Positions 40,486 to 52,254 of a stretch of 64,000 nt of DNA are shown here, piece after piece. The stretch's first letter is position 1, and each line of letters starts with the position of its first letter. Origin of the DNA: Euonymus europaeus (lineage: Eukaryota > Streptophyta > Magnoliopsida > Celastrales > Celastraceae); NCBI GenBank assembly GCA_963580455.1, contig OY756961.1, forward strand, positions 5,375,001 to 5,439,000. The letters are read 5' to 3'. The translations under genes were made by a program, and so were the position numbers. The notes under the pieces are model-generated. The model searched no databases and was not told the origin of the DNA. It saw nothing but the letters and a program-made list of their open reading frames with translations.

Positions 40486-42574
40486 GTAGTATCGTTCTAA
40501 TGTAGTTGTTTCAGGGAAGGACCACATTAACAATTTAACATTGTTTATCTTTCTATTTTATTTTCGTTCATTTCTCTGCACATATAACATAAAGCTGTAG
40601 CTTTCTTCAACCAACTTTAGTTGACAACTTTTTTGACTTGAATTTTATCAAACATACAATCAGATCAAATGGAATATGGTGCTTATCAGACCACCTTTAT
40701 AACATAGCATCTTCTTCTTACCAGCTTCTCTCTTTCTCCCCCTCCCCAGACTCGTACTCCATTTTTCTCTCTATGTTCTTTGTATAATCTTCCATTTCCC
40801 CAAGTATGGGAGAAGACTATTCTAAAGTCTATTATAGTCTGAGAGAATTGTGTACGTCATATCATCATATCGAGGCATGTCTTCATGGCTTTCCTGTACT
40901 TTTATTGTTAATCTGATTGACGCTCAATTTTCTTATCTGTCGCAAGCAAAATTTGACTGGAATTTTTTTAAACTTCTTCCCATCAGGTTGTATGGGTTCC
41001 TGGCAGTTTTGAAATTGGTGTTGTCGCACAAAGCCTGGGGAAGTCGCAAAAATATCATGCAATATTATGTATTGGAGCTGTGGTATGAATTCTCTTTTAC
41101 TAAAGTCATGTGATGCAGTATTGTATCTTGTTAAGTGGCCTCAACATAAAGTTGGTGGCTCCCTTGTATGCTGGTAGCACTCTAATTTATGAATTTGTTT
41201 TATTGTTAGTAGATAAAAGGCGATACTTCCCACTATGATGCTGTTGTTAATTCTGCAGCATCTGGAGTACTTTCAGCTGGTGTGAATTCAGGTTTGTGTA
41301 ATTTGTTTAGAAGAATTAAGTCTTGCCACTTTCATGGATATAATGGCTTTGGGATTCAGTTACAACCTGTCATTTACATATAGATTTAGCTTCAGGAAAG
41401 GTATCCAATGAAACATCATGTTGTTTGAGTTGAAGGGATATGCTAGCATGCACAAACTGACACCTCAACCATACTCACTGTTAGAGCAATTAGAGTTGCT
41501 ATCATTTGTATGATAGTTCTGTTGCGTCTTTGTTTTTTTTTTTCCTTCTTTTTTTGTCATCAAATGATTCAATAGAATGCCTTCTCCTTTAACATGCTTA
41601 GAGGTTTCCCAACCCCTCTGGGCCCCACCCCGACTCATCCATTTGTTGTTGTTGTTTTTGTTTACCCCACTAAAGTTGGAACTTTGTCTTTGCTTATTGG
41701 TGAAGGTTTATAATCCATATTAAAATGTCTTTATGTATATCACGCTCTCTCTACGGTCCCCTAAGCTGATCCCGTTGGTACCAATATTACCTAGTAGCAT
41801 CTTTGTAAGCGCTTCATAGCTGTTGGAAATTATTTTAGTTCTCTACTTACTCGAGATGAAGCTAACTATATTTATATATATAGGACATCTAGTTCTAGCA
41901 ACAATAGCCCTATTAACTTTCTTTCTGAATCAAAAGCATTAATAGTCTTTCTGAATAAGAAACAGAAGGTTGAGTACAAAAACTTAGTTTGAACCTTCTT
42001 AAATCCCTGAAAGTGTTTCATTTTGGCAAGTCTGTAGTTCAATTTGTTCTTGTTGTTTATTCAATTTTTAAGGCTTACACTGGAACTGAAGCTGTTTCTT
42101 GATGATTGTATAGGCGTTCCTTGCATATTCGGCGTCCTGACATGTGACAACATGGATCAGGTATTATTGTGAAATGGGCATTTGGAATTAGCCAATTAGG
42201 ACTATGCTATGCTGCATGCAGAAATTCCCTGGAGTTGTTTTCTTCTTACATATCAGGATATGATCCAACATTGCTGTCTTCCATGATAATTGCAGGCTTT
42301 AAATCGTGCTGGTGGTAAGTCTGGGAATAAAGGTTCTGAGTGTGCTTTGACAGCTGTAAGTTGACATTAATAGATTCTATTGTTCTAAAATTTGATTTTA
42401 GCTATGATAGTTGTCTGCTGGCTTTACTAATCGCCGCTCCTAAAGTCTCTCTGTTCTGCGACATTTCATTTCCGGATTTCCTGTCTGAACGAATAATTCC
42501 CTTAATGGTTGAAATTCTTTTGGCTTGTGTTGCAGATTGAGATGGCATCTTTGTTTGAACAACATTTGAAGTGA
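38818..42574 (+). CDS. COS1: 6,7-dimethyl-8-ribityllumazine synthase, plastid
   Basis: Catalyses the next-to-last step of riboflavin synthesis, condensing a ribityl-aminouracil with dihydroxybutanone phosphate, in plastids as an icosahedral or oligomeric enzyme. Eight exons fit: 38818-38956, 39044-39159, 40262-40357, 40987-41082, 41213-41291, 42114-42160, 42296-42355 and 42536-42574, giving 223 residues (Arabidopsis COS1, as I recall, 227). Residues 1 to about 65 form a Ser/Arg-rich transit peptide. The enzyme core has [41 protein letters not shown] with the active-site His, and [17 protein letters not shown]. The ATG at 38818 is used because the frame upstream has only a TTG. Intron 2 carries a degenerate internal duplication, and intron 3 a (TC)n run. 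A broken duplicate lies at 29156. Confidence 0.95.
40449..40482. repeat. (TC)n microsatellite in COS1 intron 3
   Basis: About sixteen CT dinucleotides. The duplicate at 29156 has only a few at the same place, so the run has expanded or contracted since duplication. Confidence 0.95.
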
Positions 42575-43521
42575 TGGCATTTGAATAAAGGAAGATTTGA
42601 TGTAATCCTTTTTTGCTGAATATTTCATTTCACAATGTGGTGTTGTATACCTTTAGCTGGCCAGATGTCTTGTATAATAAGGGCTGCCGCAGCATTCTGG
42701 GAAATTTTTGCCTTTTTCATAAATTGTTTTGCGGTTTGTTACCCCAGAAGAATTTTTATCTCGGACCGATTGTGTATTGATCAAGGAATGCCCAGCTTTC
42801 TAACCTCCATTGCTTGGAAGTGTGGATTGTGTCTCTTGAGGAGAAATTTAACTCTTCCCTTTCCATTTTTTTGTTCCTCTAAAGGGAAAAGGTGACATAT
42901 ACAGAGATGTAAAAACTGAGACAACACTTACCTTTATGCTTACTCCATTCCAAAATGCCTAACATTAGCAATAATCCTTCAAGCTTCATCCTGCTACTTT
43001 AATGCCTAAATTGTCCTAAACAATGCAAAAGAAGTAAAATTGAACAAGCCCATATCACAAAAAGGTGTCAGGGTAATGTAGTAATTTATGTTATGGGTAT
43101 TTATATTTCTGAAACTATTACTGGGAGGCTGGGATTGATCATCTGATACATGTGGGAGCCATGGTCCACTTTAAGTTATTAACAAGGAAAACAAAATCAA
43201 AATCTAGGAATAAAGAACAAAAAGCAAAGAAGAAGCTTAGAATCAAAGTTAAACATAGCAGCAGAGAACCAAGATCCACAACACATGACTCTTACCTTAG
43301 ATTCATTGTCTTATGTTTGTTGTCTATTTTTGGGGAAAATGAAATGCTGTCTGGTGTATCTTAGCATAGCAGAATTTCTGTACACCTATGCAATAGCCAT
43401 GAAGAAAAGAAATCTAAAATATTCTCTTCATGTTTTCCTTTTAAATCATATGTACAATGGGAAGGCAACCTATCAATACACATCAACAGATCAAATCAAT
43501 AGGATTAAGTTCAAGACTGTC
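42575..43521. other. Region between COS1 and the APS2-like gene
   Basis: COS1 3' UTR followed by the presumed promoter of the APS2-like gene. Several short open frames are present, but none has recognisable content. No mobile-element ends were seen. Confidence 0.4.
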
Positions 43522-46058
43522 ATGGTGCTATTGCAGTCTTATTCTTGCACTCCTGTGAGTCTCCAAGCAAAGCTTTCCATTCTTGGATTGCCTCAGTGTG
43601 TTCGAAGACGTGCATACAACCCATCTTCTTCGTCTATTCGCAGGTTGTACATATCCAATTCTCAGGAGCCTCAAAATCCCATTTTGCTATCCCCCACAGT
43701 AAGTATATATCATCTTTATTCTTACATTGCACACTGACTGCTTAACTTCTCTATTTAATTTTGAAGCAGTTTTTCGCAATGCTCAGTTCACGGATGTGAT
43801 TGAATCTTGTATGTCGGTTTGTTTGGCAGAGTGTAGCAGCAATAGTATTTGGAGATGGCTCAGAGTCGCGGCTTTATCCGTTGACGAAGAGAAGATCTGA
43901 AGGAGCAATACCGATAGCAGCAAATTACAGACTTGTTGATGCAGTTGTGAGCAACTGCATTAACAGTAACATCAACAAGATCTATGCACTCACACAGTTC
44001 AACTCTACTTCTCTGAATTCCCACCTTTCAAGAGCTTATTCCGGAGCAGGTCTTGGAATGGAGGGATTTTTAGAAGTGATTGCAGCTTATCAGAGCCTTG
44101 AAGACCAGGGCTGGTTTCAGGTATTATACTATCTTTTACTTTGTACAAGTCACTCCTCTATTTTTAATCATCATTATACAATATCAGGGAACTGCTGATG
44201 CTATGAGAAGATGCTCCTGGATACTAGAAGAGTATCCGATAACCGAGTTTTTGGTCCTTCCTGGTCACCATCTCTACAGAATGAACTATCAGAAACTTAT
44301 ACAATCTCATAGGAAAGGAAAGGCTGATATCACTGTTGTTGCCTTGAGTGATGCAAGAAACCAAGACCCAGGTTTTGGTAGTTTGAAGCTAAATTCAGAA
44401 AATCAAGTCTTAGAGTTCACCGTGAAACCAGTGACAGAACCCTCGAAGTATATCTCAGTAAGTTTTTTTTTTTTGCTCATTATTTTTCTGCTTTTGTGTT
44501 TTTTTCCTTGCAAGATTTCTTAACAATTCCTAATTTTCGAATTCAGGTCCGTAGCTCAAGAAAACCGGTAGACACTGCTAGTACTGATAAATGGAGTATG
44601 GGGATCTTTCTCATTAACAGAGATATTATGTTGAGGCTTCTCCATGAACATTTTCCTAAGGCAAATGACTTCCAAAGTGAAGTATTTCCTGGTGCAATAT
44701 CAAGAGGAATGAAGGTGGGGTTGTCCTACTTATGCCTTTACTAGTATAGACACTAAAAGTAGATTGCTTTAGACTAAAGGAACTTAAATTTCATTCCATA
44801 AGAAAAAACTTTGTCTCTGCAAGGTACAGGTTCAAGCTCATCTCTTTGATGGATACTGGAATGACATGAGGAGCATAGAAGCATTTTACCAAGCAAACAT
44901 GGAATGCATAAAGAAATCAAATTTGGGTTATAAGTCAGTAGTTTCTATACCAGGAAAGGCTGAAAGTATAATGTCAATGCGCGTCCCTAAGTGAATATAG
45001 GATTTTGTTTCACCTCTAAATTCTAATGGCCGTAACACAAACTTCATTCTTTCATAGCAGCTTCCGTGATAGAGATTCTCCACTCTACACGATGCCTCGG
45101 AATCTGCCTCCAATGCTTATAAGTGATGCTGTGATTACAGACAGTGTCATTGGAGATGGCTGCATTATCAAGGTAAGAAAAACACTTTCAAAATAGAGTT
45201 AACGAAGAGAGAGAGATGAAAAGTTGTGTTTCTGGTTTTCTGAGTTGCTGCTATTTTATGGAAATCTCCATTTGAACTTTCTAAGAGTAGAGATGCAGGA
45301 TCAAAGGGACAGTAATCGGTATGAGGACGAGAATCGGTGATGGAGCCATAATAGAGGATTCGGTTGTCATGGGTTCTGATATCTGTGAGGTAAAGAAACA
45401 CGTAAATGTTAGATCTTCTTTACTGATTTGATTTTAGTCGAGGAAAGCTTAATAATCAATTTTCAGTTTTGAGTTGCTTCCTAAGCATCTCTTTCTCCCT
45501 TTCTTACGGTGAAGTTGAAAAGGATGAAATGTATTGGTTTGACAGGTTGAAGGTGTTCAAAGAAGCAGCAGCACAGATGGGAGGGGCAAGGACATCCTAA
45601 TTGGCATTGGTGCAGATACTCATATAAGAAAAGCTATTATAGATAAAAATGCGAGGATTGGCAAAAATGTAATGGTATGTATGATTCTGAAGCTTATTGC
45701 ATAACACATTCTGTTACGCACAACCCACGTCGCTTAGCTAGTTGTAGGCCAAACTCCCTAACTAACAACAACCGCGATCTCCTGGAACTTGGCCTGTGAT
45801 TCCAGCTCAAGGGTCGGCCATTCCTTTTTTTAAGCCCACGTCGCTTAGATAGTTATAAGCCAAACTCCCAACAACCAACCCCTGGACCTTGGCCATGATT
45901 CCAGCTCACGGGTTTGTCCTTTTTGAACGATGTGGAATGTGCTTAACATACTCAAACCCATTTTCCTTTCTGCTAGATTGAAGTATCAAACACATGGTTT
46001 TCCATTGAAGTTTGAACGACTTTCTTTTCATTTGCTTGTATTAATTTAGACTCTAACA

Positions 46059-46096
<38 letters not shown>

Positions 46097-46232
46097 CATT
46101 TGGTGTTACTTGTAGATCATAAATAAGGACAAAGTGCAAGAAGGGGACAGGGAAGCCAATGGATACATGATCAAGGAAGGAATAGTAGTTGTTCTGCATG
46201 GTGCAGTGATCCCAGACGGCAGCATCTTATGA
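43522..46232 (+). CDS. APS2: APS2-like, probably inactive ADP-glucose pyrophosphorylase small-subunit homologue
   Basis: Related to the plastid enzyme that makes ADP-glucose for starch, but resembling the divergent APS2 annotated as inactive in Arabidopsis. Nine exons: 43522-43698, 43830-44120, 44188-44457, 44547-44714, 44830-44933, 45058-45172, 45291-45389, 45546-45674 and 46116-46232, giving 489 residues (APS2 about 476 in memory). Exon 1 codes a short Ser/Arg-rich transit-like leader. The nucleotidyltransferase domain has lost key features: the usual GGGxGxRLxPLTxxRxKP reads [19 protein letters not shown], so conserved glycines and the Lys-Pro pair are changed, and the catalytic Asp of GDHLYRMDY is His183 in GHHLYRMNY. 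The C-terminal left-handed beta-helix and the end [23 protein letters not shown] are kept. All exons are open, so it is probably a regulatory or structural subunit and not a decaying gene. Confidence 0.9.
45720..45930. repeat. Tandem repeat in the last intron of the APS2-like gene
   Basis: Two adjacent units of about 100 bases, each with 'CCCACGTCGCTTAG.TAGTT.TA.GCCAAACTCCC' and 'GGACCTTGGCC..TGATTCCAGCTCA.GGGT', at about 45725 and 45836. They are moderately diverged. Confidence 0.8.
46062..46088. repeat. (AT)n microsatellite in an APS2-like intron
   Basis: A run of about twelve AT dinucleotides just upstream of the last exon. Confidence 0.9.
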
Positions 46233-47420
46233 TTAATTGCATATTTTGGTGATTCATATTATTATTTTCAGTTACTTCATTTGATTCTTGAATAACCTAC
46301 ATACAAATAATCACTACATGTTAAAAATATGTAGTTACTGCAATTTTTTTTGGATTATTGTTTATACATAATAAACTTCTAAATATGAAGTCAATACAAA
46401 TTTCTCTTTTTAGCAGAGATAATATTATATATATATCTTATCAAAAAATGATATTTAATGAAAATGGATTATTTAGTATTGTTAGAGATTGTTAAACTCA
46501 ATTGGGATTATTTAAAAAAAATCATATTTAAGGTGAAGAAAGAGTAAAAAATAAGATGCTTGGATTATCTTTGAAGAGAAAAGAGAGAATATTTTAAGAA
46601 AAGAAGAAGAAAAAAGGCCGTAAAAAAAACGTATAAAATCGAAACTAGCCGAAATCGAACTGATTGGTCGATTTTTTTAAAATAATTTACACATTTTAAA
46701 CTAAAATGGACAGAGAAATTTAAAAAAATTCACATAATCAATCGATAACTGATTAAATGGTTTGGTCAAAATATGTTAAAAAATCGACTGCCCTAAAAAC
46801 AAACTAATTGAAGGACATTGCTAGGGATGGCAAAAATCCAGAGGGCGGTATATATATAGTATTATAGTTGTATGTATAATACGATTATTTATATATGTAT
46901 ATTAGTTTAAGAGTGTACCGTCCAAATATAAACTTCCTCAAAAATTAAAATTAAACTCCTTTCATATAAATTTAATCCTAAAATTGTAATGTCCAAATCT
47001 AAATGTCCTAAAAAGGGACATTGCCTCCGAATCACCATTAAGCTTTCGATTTTCTCCTATAAATTCATCTCTACCAACAAAGCCCCTTAATTTATTTAGG
47101 GAATTCACCGGTGATTAGGTCGCGGTTGGTTTTAAACACCCATCTCCATCGGATTCGAAGATTCCCTCAACCTCAAGCATCTGTTTGTTTCAGAGTATAA
47201 GCTAGCTTATAATTTGTCACTCATACTCTCAGACACTCTCAACTTTTACACTTTACGAGAGCTTATACTCTATGAGATATACTATGATTTAAAAAAAATT
47301 CTCAGATTGGGTGGGGATGGAAAGGGCATCCCACACCAGCTTCGTACTCATCCCCATATTGCCAATATAAAACGGTGACGTTTGGTACATGCTGAAGTAA
47401 AGGTGCTTCATTTCTTGCAC
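46233..47420. other. AT-rich intergenic region
   Basis: Downstream of the APS2-like gene. It holds that gene's 3' UTR, several poly-A and AT runs, and a short inverted pair around 47197-47270 (AGTATAAGCTAGCTTATAA and GAGAGCTTATACTCTATGAG). No gene or recognisable transposon. Confidence 0.4.
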
Positions 47421-47428
47421 CGAGTATC

Positions 47429-47503
47429 CACGTGATCCCATTTAATAGATTTGTCGGCAACAGCCAACAGGTCAGTCGAATGACATCATCAGGACGACAC
47501 GTG
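47429..47503. promoter_or_regulatory. Two G-box (ABRE-like) motifs upstream of the LEA gene
   Basis: CACGTG occurs at 47429-47434 (in TCCACGTGAT) and 47498-47503 (in GACACGTGGT). ACACGTGG is the classical ABA-responsive element core bound by bZIP (ABF/AREB) factors. Both lie within about 250 bases of the likely 5' exon of the LEA gene, which suits drought- or ABA-induced expression. Confidence 0.6.
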
Positions 47504-47665
47504 GTATTAATGTTTTAATTATTAAGTAATTAAAAAAAATTATTTAGACCATCTGTCCATAAGAACGCCATCTGTCCAATCTGCTTCATCTTCATCGGTT
47601 TTCAGCTTTCGGGGTCACAGTTTCACGACTCGTCTCAGTCTCTGTCTCACAGCACTCCAGTTTCA

Positions 47666-48770
47666 GGTAAAGTAGAAGAACAAATCATTACATTGTGATT
47701 CTGATCTTTCGAAATTGATTTCATCTGAAGCTCTTGTATTTTAGAGATCTGATCGGTACATAACTGGTGTTTGCTTTTATTCTAAGATCTGAATTCATCG
47801 AGATTTGTTTGATATCATTTTGCGCGTTTTTTTTTCATTTGCTGATAGATGCTGATCTCGTACTCGTTTGATCTTTTTTTTTTTTTTGAGATTTATGTAC
47901 GATGAGGAATCGAGGATTTGTAGCATTTTGTGTTTGTTCCTGAATGATTGTTTACTTCAACGTCCACAAATAAGCTAGATCTGTGTTCTATTGCAGATTT
48001 TCTGTCTTTGTTGGCAGAGATGCTTCTCTGTTTGTATTTCCATTGCCAACATGTGATCATAGTCTCTTTTTGCTAGGACTTGTTTGAGAATATTATGAAG
48101 ATCTGTCTGTTTAAATGTAGCGTCCTTTTTTGGTGTCATTCTCATAAAGCTTCTGCTTGTGAAAATGTGATACGAATTAAAATAGTAAAGTTAAGTGATT
48201 TGTCTCACAATTTGCAATTATTATGTATCTCTTCTTCTAGTAAATGGTCAAATGATCCAGAACTTTGGTCCTTGGTGTCCGCAGACATACACTCGGTCAT
48301 GTCTCATTTAGGTCTGGGGATCCAAGGAGACTGGTAGACTATGTTTTGTTTCTATCAGCGAGGTGTGACAGAAAATGCAATTGCAACTAAATGATATCTG
48401 AATATTCATTAGATTGCTTTGTTTGATGAGAGTGTTGAAATATTGACTAGTTAAATATCTGAATTTTATTAGGCTCAATTTGATATTTGTTGGCTGCCCA
48501 TGTTTGCGATAGTGTTGAAGTTTATTTCTCCCACTTCATTTTTGGGTGGTCTAAAATATGACTACTTAATTCAATACTCTTTTTACTCCTTTTTCACTGG
48601 TTATTAAAAAGTTCAAGCTTCTGTATTCTTATCATTAGATCGTAAATCACTGCTATTATATTCATCCTGTTTTTTTCGTTCCTTTTTAAGTCTAGATGCT
48701 ATATACTTGTTTCTTTCTTCCGTATTGCTCAACGGTCTATATTTAACATTTGGATTCTGTTCCTGCTAAG
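47666..48770 (+). other. Probable 5' UTR intron of the LEA gene
   Basis: A likely non-coding first exon (about 47580-47665) ends CAGTTTCAG before GTAAAG. The matching acceptor CTGCTAAG ends at 48770, two bases before the ATG. The 1.1 kb between is T-rich, like a plant leader intron. The open frame at 48080-48337 inside it has no recognisable content. Confidence 0.5.
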
Positions 48771-48772
48771 GC

Positions 48773-49741
48773 ATGGCCTCATCTGATAAGCCAGAAATAG
48801 TTGATAGAGATTCTGACAAGAAAGAGCACAAGGAAGATGACAAAGGTGAAGAGAAGGGTGGATTTATTGAGAAGGTAAAAGACTTTATTCATGACATTGG
48901 TGAGAAGATTGAGGAAGCAATTGGATTTGGGAAGCCAACGGCAGATGTTTCAGAGATCCATGTTCCTCATATCAGTCTTGAAAAGGCAGATATTGTGATA
49001 GATGTGCTCATTAAAAACCCAAATCCTGTCCCTATTCCTCTCGTGGACATAAATTATTTAATTGAGAGTGATGGGAGGAAACTGATTTCTGGATTGATCC
49101 CAGATGCTGGAACCATTCATGCACATGGTGAGGAGACTGTCAAGATTCCAGTTACTTTGATATTTGATGACATAAGGGACACATATAATGATATCAAGAC
49201 TGGAAGCGTTATTCCTTATAGGATTAAGGTTGACCTCATCGTGGATGTACCTGTCTTTGGGAGGCTAACCTTGCCAGTTGAGAAAAGTGGAGAGATACCC
49301 ATTCCTCGCAAGCCTGATATTGATGTTGAAAAGATTCGCTTTGAGAGATTTTCTTTTGAAGAAACTGTTGCTGTTCTTCATTTGAAATTGGAAAACATGA
49401 ACGACTTTGACTTGGGCCTTAAGTCACTGGATTATGATGTTTGGCTATCCGATGTGAGCGTTGGAGGCGTCGAGCTCTCTAAATCTGCCGAACTTGTTAA
49501 AAATGGGACAAGTTACATTGACCTACCAATCACCTTCAGGCCTAAGGACTTTGGTTCTGCTCTCTGGGACATGATTAAAGGAAAAGGTACTGGCTACAGC
49601 ATGAAAGGGAATATCCATGTGGACACTCCCTTTGGGGCAATGAAATTACCTATTAGCAAGGAGGGTGGTACAACACGCCTCAAGAAGAACAAGGAAGATG
49701 GTGCTGGCAATGACAACGCTGATAGTGATGAGGTATTTTAG
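48773..49741 (+). CDS. LEA group 2 (LEA_2/WHy) desiccation-related protein
   Basis: A single-exon frame of 322 residues starting MASSDKPEIVDRDSDKKEH. It belongs to the atypical LEA_2 family, which is thought to protect membranes and proteins during water loss; the Arabidopsis counterpart by memory is At2g44060. Residues 1-45 are strongly charged (Lys/Asp/Glu). An amphipathic segment follows (FIEKVKDFIHDIGEKIEEAIGF), then two WHy/LEA_2 beta-sandwich repeats, about 60-165 (IHVPHISLEKADIVIDVLIKNPNPVPIP) and 180-290 (IRFERFSFEETVAVLHLKLENMNDFDLG). The Asn-Pro in the first and Asn in the second are typical. The C-terminus is acidic and low complexity. The stop TAG at 49739 overlaps a good splice donor (GAG|GTATTT). 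Splicing to ATGCAG|GAATAG at about 50365 would change only the last residues to end E-E. Two G-boxes lie upstream. Confidence 0.93.
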   Translation: MASSDKPEIVDRDSDKKEHKEDDKGEEKGGFIEKVKDFIHDIGEKIEEAIGFGKPTADVSEIHVPHISLEKADIVIDVLIKNPNPVPIPLVDINYLIESDGRKLISGLIPDAGTIHAHGEETVKIPVTLIFDDIRDTYNDIKTGSVIPYRIKVDLIVDVPVFGRLTLPVEKSGEIPIPRKPDIDVEKIRFERFSFEETVAVLHLKLENMNDFDLGLKSLDYDVWLSDVSVGGVELSKSAELVKNGTSYIDLPITFRPKDFGSALWDMIKGKGTGYSMKGNIHVDTPFGAMKLPISKEGGTTRLKKNKEDGAGNDNADSDEVF

Positions 49742-51984
49742 TTACTTTCAACTCTGCTTGTTATCAATTATTTTCAGAAGTACTTTGGTTGCTTTTGGGG
49801 TAGCTTGTCATCAATTACTTTCATATCCTTGTCTCGTGTGTTATTTTATAATGGTCTGTTAAATAAACAATTTAATTGCAGACGGTCATATAGCTTAATA
49901 AAATTTGATATAAGATGGTTATATAATCTGCTAATGTGATTAGATAGGAAAGGTTTGCTTGATGCATATGTGCTGCTCATAATGCGTCTATCAAATTTGG
50001 TGGTAGTGGTGTTAAAGCATTAAGTTCATGGATTTTGCTTGGTGGGTTTCGACTTTCTAACCATTTGGACCTGCAGAAGTCTATTAAAAGACCACATTTT
50101 TTTGAAATTGCATTGGATCTGCTGCATCCATGTATTTTGGATCTATATTTTTTCCATATGTCACTTGTTACTCGTGTACATTGGTAGCTGGGATTATTAT
50201 ACTTCAGAATGTATTGAATTTATGATTGCTGAAGTATTAGACTTCTAGTTTCAATATACGATTTGCAAGGTTAACTAAGATGATCAAACTTCTGCATGTT
50301 GCAAAAGAACACATTTACCTATCTCAATAGCTCCAACATCAACTTTCCTCTTCACATTTTATGCAGGAATAGAAAGGTACTGCCAGGATTGAAGTGATTA
50401 TCTAGCTGCTGTTCTGTTATTGATAAGAGATTTAGTAGAATAATAGGGATCATTAATATGTGTGAGTTTGTTGAATATTCACAACGTCGCATGTCATTTT
50501 GATTGCAAAGCTACTTTGTACCATTGGAGTGTGGACCTGCTGTTGGAACTTCTGTTCCATTTCCTTCTGAGTGGGTGAGTGAGTGTGCGGTTTGTGCTTC
50601 ATGTTCTGGGTAAGCTATGTTAATCTTTTCTTTCAAAAATTGCTGTACTTCAACTTTCTTATTAGATTCTCAAAATTTGAGTGGAGATGATGTTGCTGCA
50701 TCTGTGGTGTTGGAGACTCCTTGCTCCACAGATGCTTCTTGCTTGGAGATGTTCGTCTCCCTTGCCTATTGATGATACTGACTGCTTGCATTTTCAGATT
50801 CAAGTTGGGATGAAATGGGCTGGGCTGAGCTGGACTTTGACAGGTCCCAAGCTCGGCCCTATAATATAATACATAGGAACCTAAGCTCGGCCCGAGCCCT
50901 ATAGGGCTTCAAAAATCAAAGCCGGGACTGAATAGGGCCACCCACTAGTCCTACTCAGATAGCTTAGCCCACTTTCATCCCTAGATTCGGGTGTTTTTAC
51001 ATTTACCATCATGTAATGTAATCCAATGGGTTTTGGGCACAAAATGAGATGAATTAGTTCAATACCGAACCCAATTCATTCATAAAATGAAATAACACAG
51101 TTTTTGGCAATTTTGAAAGTTTCTGTACCAACTGATTTCTAGGCGCAAAATGGTATTGCAACCACTTTATCTTCTCGAACCAACAAAATTTGTTGTAGGG
51201 GAGTACACAAGTCATAGCCATTGTTCATTGGTGGTTTATTGTAAATTACAAAAAAAAAATCTCGGTGCTTCCAGAGTTCCAGGAAATTATTCGAAGTTTT
51301 TAATATTTTCAGCAAGATTTTTGTCCCTTTAGCCCCACAAAAGATACATCTTACATTTTATTGCTTCCTAAGATTTGTTGAAAATATTTTTATTGAGGGA
51401 TGGATTGAATAATCAGAAAATTGAGATGCCAAACGTGAAGTGAATCTCAATTATCTCTGCAAATCAGCCAACCGACCCACATGCTAATGTATTGATCAAG
51501 ATCTAATATATTAATATAGAAAGTAGGCACACCCCAAAACGAACTACTTGGGTGATAACAGTTTACTATTGAATTTCTTCCGAGCTAAATCGTATTTACT
51601 CGAAAAAAATGAATTATACTCCTACTATAAATAATATCAGTGTCTACACGCTGGATCTTAACTCAACAAGACAAAAAGTACTTAATTTCCAAAAAGAATC
51701 AAAATTTGTTTCCTGGTCTCGTAGGTAAATGTACTTGCAAATCTAAAAATGAAGCTTCCTGGGATCTTCACAATTGATTCAGCCGGCATAATTAAACGCA
51801 TCCCGACAGCATGATTCGGATGAGTTCATCGCGTACTAAATTAAGACAAATGTACTCATACACTATGCAAGCTTGAAAAGCACGCTATTAATTATTATAC
51901 TTAAGAAAGGTCCATTTAGTATGATTGTTTTTCATATATTTTTTTGTTTTCATTTTTTCGAAAAATAAAAAAATTACGAAAATA
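49742..51984. other. Intergenic region after the LEA gene
   Basis: Holds the LEA 3' UTR, including the possible last exon near 50365. Around 50815-50985 is a short repeat-like block with several 'AGCTCGGCCC' motifs (about 50855 and 50885) of the kind found in plant repetitive DNA; no termini were identified. No gene. Confidence 0.4.
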
Positions 51985-52254
51985 TACTCCCTCCGTCCCA
52001 TTTTAATTATCCTTTATTCATTTTTTGGATGTCCCAAAATGCATGTCCATTTCAATTAATCAAAGCTATTTTTTCACATTTTTTCCTTATTTACCCTTAA
52101 CTTGAAAAGCTCAATAATCATACACATTAATTATAGTGTCAAAGTATTTGTCATTATAAATAAAGGTATAAACATCAAATTGAAAGGGAATTAAATATTT
52201 TCTTAAACTGTGTGAAAAAATGAATGGGACAATTAAAATAGGACGGAGGGAGTA
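51985..52254. mobile_element. Stowaway-like MITE, copy 2
   Basis: The best preserved of three copies. The left end is TACTCCCTCCGTCCCATTTT and the right end ATAGGACGGAGGGAGTA, giving inverted repeats bounded by TA. The interior has 'CCCAAAATGCATGTCCATTT' and 'ACTTGAAAAGCTCAATAATC'. No coding capacity. Confidence 0.85.

Noticed and set aside
48080..48337. 85-residue frame upstream of the LEA gene
   Set aside because: It falls inside the probable 5' UTR intron and has no recognisable content.
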